Source: Sva-07 sp963717385
GTDB taxonomy: Bacteria > Actinomycetota > Acidimicrobiia > Acidimicrobiales > Ilumatobacteraceae
Assembly (NCBI GenBank): GCA_963717385.1
Contig: CAVQWE010000006.1
Location: forward strand, 186,001-250,000
Direction: 5' to 3'
DNA: 64,000 nucleotides
The notes below the pieces were generated by a model. It did no database searches. It saw only the letters and a program-made list of their open reading frames with translations, and was not told the DNA's origin. The position numbers and the translations under genes are program-made. Shown here in pieces: positions 61,410-64,000 of the stretch. Numbering within the stretch: the first letter of the stretch is position 1; each line of letters opens with the position of its first letter.

Positions 61410-62534
61410 TCAGGGCCAGGTGACGTCGAGGGTGTCGCCCAGGCGTTGGGCAAGCACCTCGTACGCGAACTCGTCGAGGACGCGCTCGCGCGAGCGCTCG
61501 CCCATCCGGCGACGCAGATCGTGGTCGTCGAGCAGTTTGGCGAACGCTTCGACCACTGCTTGGGTGTCTTCGGGGTCGGAGACAACGAACCCTGTCTCGC
61601 CATCGGCGACCGCCTCGGCGGCACCACCAGAATCGCCGGCGACCTGCGGAACCCCGCACGACGCTGCTTCGACGAAGACGATGCCGAAGCCTTCTTGCTC
61701 GAGCCCGCCCCACCGGTTCCGACAGAGCATTGCGAACACGTCCGCGCACCCGTACAGCGGGGGCAGGTCGGCGTTGGGAATCCGGCCGAGAAAGGTGACC
61801 GGCGCATCGAGTTCGTCGGCGAGACGGCGCAAGCGATCCTCGTCGCGGCCGCCACCGGCGATCACCAGACGCAGTTTCGGACGCACCTTGCCCAGACGCG
61901 CCGCAGCTCTGATCGCCGTGTCGAAGCCCTTTCGAGGCACGAGCCGAGAGATGCTGACGATCACCTCGGCATCGGCCTCGAGACCGAAGTGTTCACGTGC
62001 GGCGCCACGTTCGGCCTCGGTGAGCGGGCGGAACTTCGCGGGGTCGACACCGCACGGCACCACCGTGATCGGAAGGTCGCGGCCTGCGGCATGAACCGCT
62101 TCGGCTGCCGGATAGCCCCCCGCAGCGATGATGCCCGCTGCCCGACGCAGCGTGTAGGCGAGCGCCTGCTTGGCACCCGGCAGCCGGCCCGGCACGGTGA
62201 CCTCGGCCCCGTGGAGCACCAGATGATACGGCAGGTCGAGCGACGGCCCGATCAGGCCCAGTGGCACCGCTGGATCGAGCACCACGAAGTCGGCCCCGAA
62301 CTCCTTGGCCAGGTCGTTGACCTGCTTGATCATCCATGGATGCGGAAGCAGCACCGGTTCGCGAGTCCGTTCGATTCGATAGGGCTCGCCTGCATCGAAC
62401 TCGGCGGTGCCCTCGTACGGGCTGGTGAGGACCGCAAAGGACTCGGGCGGCAACCGTCGCCACCACTCCCAGAGCAGCGACTGGATACCGCCGATCTTCG
62501 GCGGGAAATCGTTGGTGACGAGGAGGTGCTTCAC
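61410..62534 (-). CDS. GT4 glycosyltransferase, PimB-like
   Basis: A 374-residue GT-B family 4 glycosyltransferase. The opening LLVTNDFPPKIGGIQSLLWE is characteristic of PimB' (the second mannosyltransferase of phosphatidylinositol mannoside synthesis). SRLVPRKGFDTAIRAAARLG and the E-x7-E motif in GLEQEGFGIVFVEAASCGVP are present. Phosphatidylinositol mannosyltransferase is the best guess; other GDP- or NDP-sugar transferases cannot be excluded. The GTG at 62534 overlaps the queG stop. Confidence 0.83.
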   Translation of the reverse strand: MKHLLVTNDFPPKIGGIQSLLWEWWRRLPPESFAVLTSPYEGTAEFDAGEPYRIERTREPVLLPHPWMIKQVNDLAKEFGADFVVLDPAVPLGLIGPSLDLPYHLVLHGAEVTVPGRLPGAKQALAYTLRRAAGIIAAGGYPAAEAVHAAGRDLPITVVPCGVDPAKFRPLTEAERGAAREHFGLEADAEVIVSISRLVPRKGFDTAIRAAARLGKVRPKLRLVIAGGGRDEDRLRRLADELDAPVTFLGRIPNADLPPLYGCADVFAMLCRNRWGGLEQEGFGIVFVEAASCGVPQVAGDSGGAAEAVADGETGFVVSDPEDTQAVVEAFAKLLDDHDLRRRMGERSRERVLDEFAYEVLAQRLGDTLDVTWP

Positions 62535-63601
62535 GAAGTTGCTCGCGAGCGCTCGACCAGACGTTCGGCGGCCCAATTGGCGTGTTCGGCAAGGATCGGA
62601 TCGATGTGGGCACGGTAGTGCTCGACGACTCGGCTGACGCGCACATCGGCGGGGTCTCCCATGTTGCCGACCACGACGAGCGCGTTGCGCCGTACCCAAC
62701 GGAACTCGCGGTTGGCCACGTACCAGTGCCCGTAGCGGTCATCGATCCACTCGTCGTCGGCATCGAGGAGTTCGATGGCGTCAACCCAGGCATCGGAGCG
62801 TTCATCGAGGTCGATCGTGTTGCGGCGGCCGAGTCGTACCGAGATCGGACAGGCGTCCTGGCAGTCGTCGCAGCCGTAGATGCGATCACCGATCGCCGTG
62901 CGGTACTCGTCGGGAATCGAGCCGGGCTTCTGCAGCACCCAGCTGATGCAACGGTTTGCGTCGATGACACCGGGGGCGACGATCGCACCGGTCGGGCACG
63001 CATCGATGCATCGAACGCAGCTCCCGCATCCGTCGGGCACCGGCCCAGGCGTCGGTTGGTAGTGCGCAGTGGTGATGATCGAGCCGAGCACGAACCAGCT
63101 GCCGGCACCCGGGAGCAACAGGTTGGCGTTCTTGCCGTACCAGCCGAGCCCGCCTCGGTGGGCAACCGCCCGGTCGACGATCGAGTTGTCGTCGGCGAAC
63201 GCCACTGCCTTGTGGTCGGCGCGCCGAATGCGTTTCGCAACGTCTCGGAGCGCCACGCGAAGCGGTGCGTAGTGGTCGACCCACGCATAGCGGCCGACGC
63301 GCGCCTGCGGCCCGGCTGCACTGTTGGGATGTGGGGGGTCGTTGTCGGTCAGATACGGCTTGGCCGCAACGATGATCGAGCGAGCATTGCGTACCGCCCG
63401 GAGCGGATCGGTCGAGCGTTCGGGGTCTCGGTAGGTGAACTCCATGTCGCCGTGCAGGCCTGCGTCACGTCGCCGAAACAACTCGGCGCGGGCGTCGACG
63501 AGCACGGCGGCAGAGGTGACACCCACGTGGGTGATCCCGTCGTCGGTCAGCCGAGCGCGAATGTCGTCGATCGACGGCAGGGGCTCAGGGCGGCGCACCA
63601 C
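62531..63601 (-). CDS. queG: Epoxyqueuosine reductase
   Basis: Reduces epoxyqueuosine to queuosine in tRNA anticodons, using cobalamin and two [4Fe-4S] clusters; 356 residues. The ferredoxin motifs are GCGSCVRCIDACPTGAI and CDDCQDACPISV. The N-terminal region carries FTYRDPERSTDPL and the middle GLGWYGKNANLLL with the substrate loop. A HEAT-like C-terminus (WVRRNALVVVGNMG) follows. No other queuosine genes are in this window. Confidence 0.93.
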   Translation of the reverse strand: MVRRPEPLPSIDDIRARLTDDGITHVGVTSAAVLVDARAELFRRRDAGLHGDMEFTYRDPERSTDPLRAVRNARSIIVAAKPYLTDNDPPHPNSAAGPQARVGRYAWVDHYAPLRVALRDVAKRIRRADHKAVAFADDNSIVDRAVAHRGGLGWYGKNANLLLPGAGSWFVLGSIITTAHYQPTPGPVPDGCGSCVRCIDACPTGAIVAPGVIDANRCISWVLQKPGSIPDEYRTAIGDRIYGCDDCQDACPISVRLGRRNTIDLDERSDAWVDAIELLDADDEWIDDRYGHWYVANREFRWVRRNALVVVGNMGDPADVRVSRVVEHYRAHIDPILAEHANWAAERLVERSRATS

Positions 63602-63620
63602 GGCAAGGGTACGGCCTGCG

Positions 63621-63881
63621 TCATGCCGTCACCGGCGTGGTCACGCCACGCTCGAACTCGGCGACGCTCACGAACTCGACCGGATCGTCGAGCAGACCCG
63701 CACGCTGGAACAGCACGACGACCCGATCGGTGACCGACACGGGTGCAGCCACCGGAACGATCTCGAGATCGATCGGACCGTCGTCGTTGGCGAGCAGGTG
63801 GGTGACGATGCAATCGGCGCAGGCGGTGGTGCCGGTGGCGACGCAGGTGCCGCACTCGATCGAGGTGTCGAATCTGTCCAT
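63621..63881 (-). CDS. Small Cys-rich protein of unknown function (86 aa)
   Basis: Two CxxC pairs near the N-terminus (IECGTCVATGTTACADCIV) suggest zinc or Fe-S binding, followed by a beta-rich segment and the tail FVSVAEFERGVTTPVTA. I do not recognise the family. Start is MDRFDTS at 63881; an ATG 4 codons upstream (63893) is possible. The gap to queG is 20 nt, so they may be co-transcribed. Confidence 0.65.
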   Translation of the reverse strand: MDRFDTSIECGTCVATGTTACADCIVTHLLANDDGPIDLEIVPVAAPVSVTDRVVVLFQRAGLLDDPVEFVSVAEFERGVTTPVTA

Positions 63882-63905
63882 GCATCGAATCATGACAAGG
63901 GGGTC

Positions 63906-64000
63906 TCACAGAGTTCCCGAGCCCGCCCGGATCCCCGTGACCTGGGCGGCGGGAACCGGAATGTGCGCGAGGATGCGTGCGTGAAGCAACTCACCGGGCT
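63906..64000 (-). CDS. C-terminal end of an unidentified gene (partial)
   Basis: A minus-strand frame open from the right edge to a TGA at 63906 reads ELLHARILAHIPVPAAQVTG and ends RAGSGTL. The composition looks coding, but only 31 codons are visible. It cannot be assigned to a family. Confidence 0.35.
   Translation of the reverse strand, partial: PGELLHARILAHIPVPAAQVTGIRAGSGTL

Overview
The window is a dense, high-GC stretch of chromosome with about 57 protein genes. Coding covers well over 90% of it. I see no rRNA, tRNA, CRISPR array, insertion sequence or prophage. The gene set is actinobacterial: mycothiol synthesis (mshC), an F420:NADPH oxidoreductase (npdG), an InhA-type enoyl reductase, the proteasome activator Bpa with a C-terminal Tyr-Leu, an mtrA-mtrB-lpqB signalling cassette, DivIVA/SepF division proteins without ftsA, and a PimB-like mannosyltransferase. 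I infer a member of the Acidimicrobiia (Ilumatobacter-like), but no phylogenetic marker was compared.

Layout. 1-4.1 kb (minus strand): thrS (runs off the left edge), plsC, a strong hairpin, mshC and npdG. 4.2-7.9 kb (plus): inhA, a VOC-GNAT fusion and a DUF255 thioredoxin-fold protein. 8-16.8 kb (minus): nitroreductase, an unknown protein, dnaE, a large membrane protein, bpa and a phosphodiesterase. 16.8 kb (plus): an Rrf2 regulator. 17.3-41 kb (minus): a nearly unbroken division and cell-wall (dcw) cluster. In transcription order it runs mraZ, rsmH, ftsL, ftsI, murE, mraY, murD, ftsW, murG, murC, murB, ftsQ, ftsZ, yfiH, yggS, sepF, divIVA, ileS, a histone-H1-like/DksA-like gene, lspA and rluD. 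Most neighbours from mraZ to murC overlap by 3-4 nt. murF is missing from its usual place between murE and mraY. The cluster starts from a TTGACA-17-AAGAAT promoter embedded in about eight 10-bp-spaced TGGGG repeats, an unusually long candidate MraZ operator.

41.2-44.7 kb (minus): lipoate ligase-like protein, HNH protein, a small protein, acyl-CoA dehydrogenase and a degenerate ROK protein. 44.8-49.3 kb (plus): a MoxR / DUF58 / transglutaminase module. 49.3-51 kb (minus): DUF3040 protein and dinB. 51-56.9 kb (plus): small membrane protein, inositol monophosphatase, mtrA-mtrB-lpqB, small membrane protein and glpK. 56.9-64 kb: ACT protein, aminotransferase, pyrophosphatase (plus), then glucokinase, SRPBCC protein, membrane protein, pimB-like, queG, a Cys-rich small protein and a partial gene.

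Two things affect how the annotation should be read. First, twelve to thirteen genes carry 1-nt frameshifts (17 insertion-type, 2 deletion-type) and rsmH has an in-frame stop. These hit essential genes (thrS, dnaE, ftsW) and are almost all insertions, so I treat them as consensus sequencing errors and annotate through them. Second, at least eleven gene starts have a TAnnnT hexamer 6-8 nt upstream and no Shine-Dalgarno, which indicates widespread leaderless transcription. Operon-internal or long-leader genes (mraZ, ftsZ, sepF, divIVA, the H1/DksA gene) have clear Shine-Dalgarno motifs. I did not find a clear new multi-gene defence or mobile system. The most novel-looking items are the MraZ repeat array, the Cys-less DksA-like protein with an H1-like arm, the VOC-GNAT fusion and the oppositely charged cytoplasmic arms of FtsI and FtsQ.
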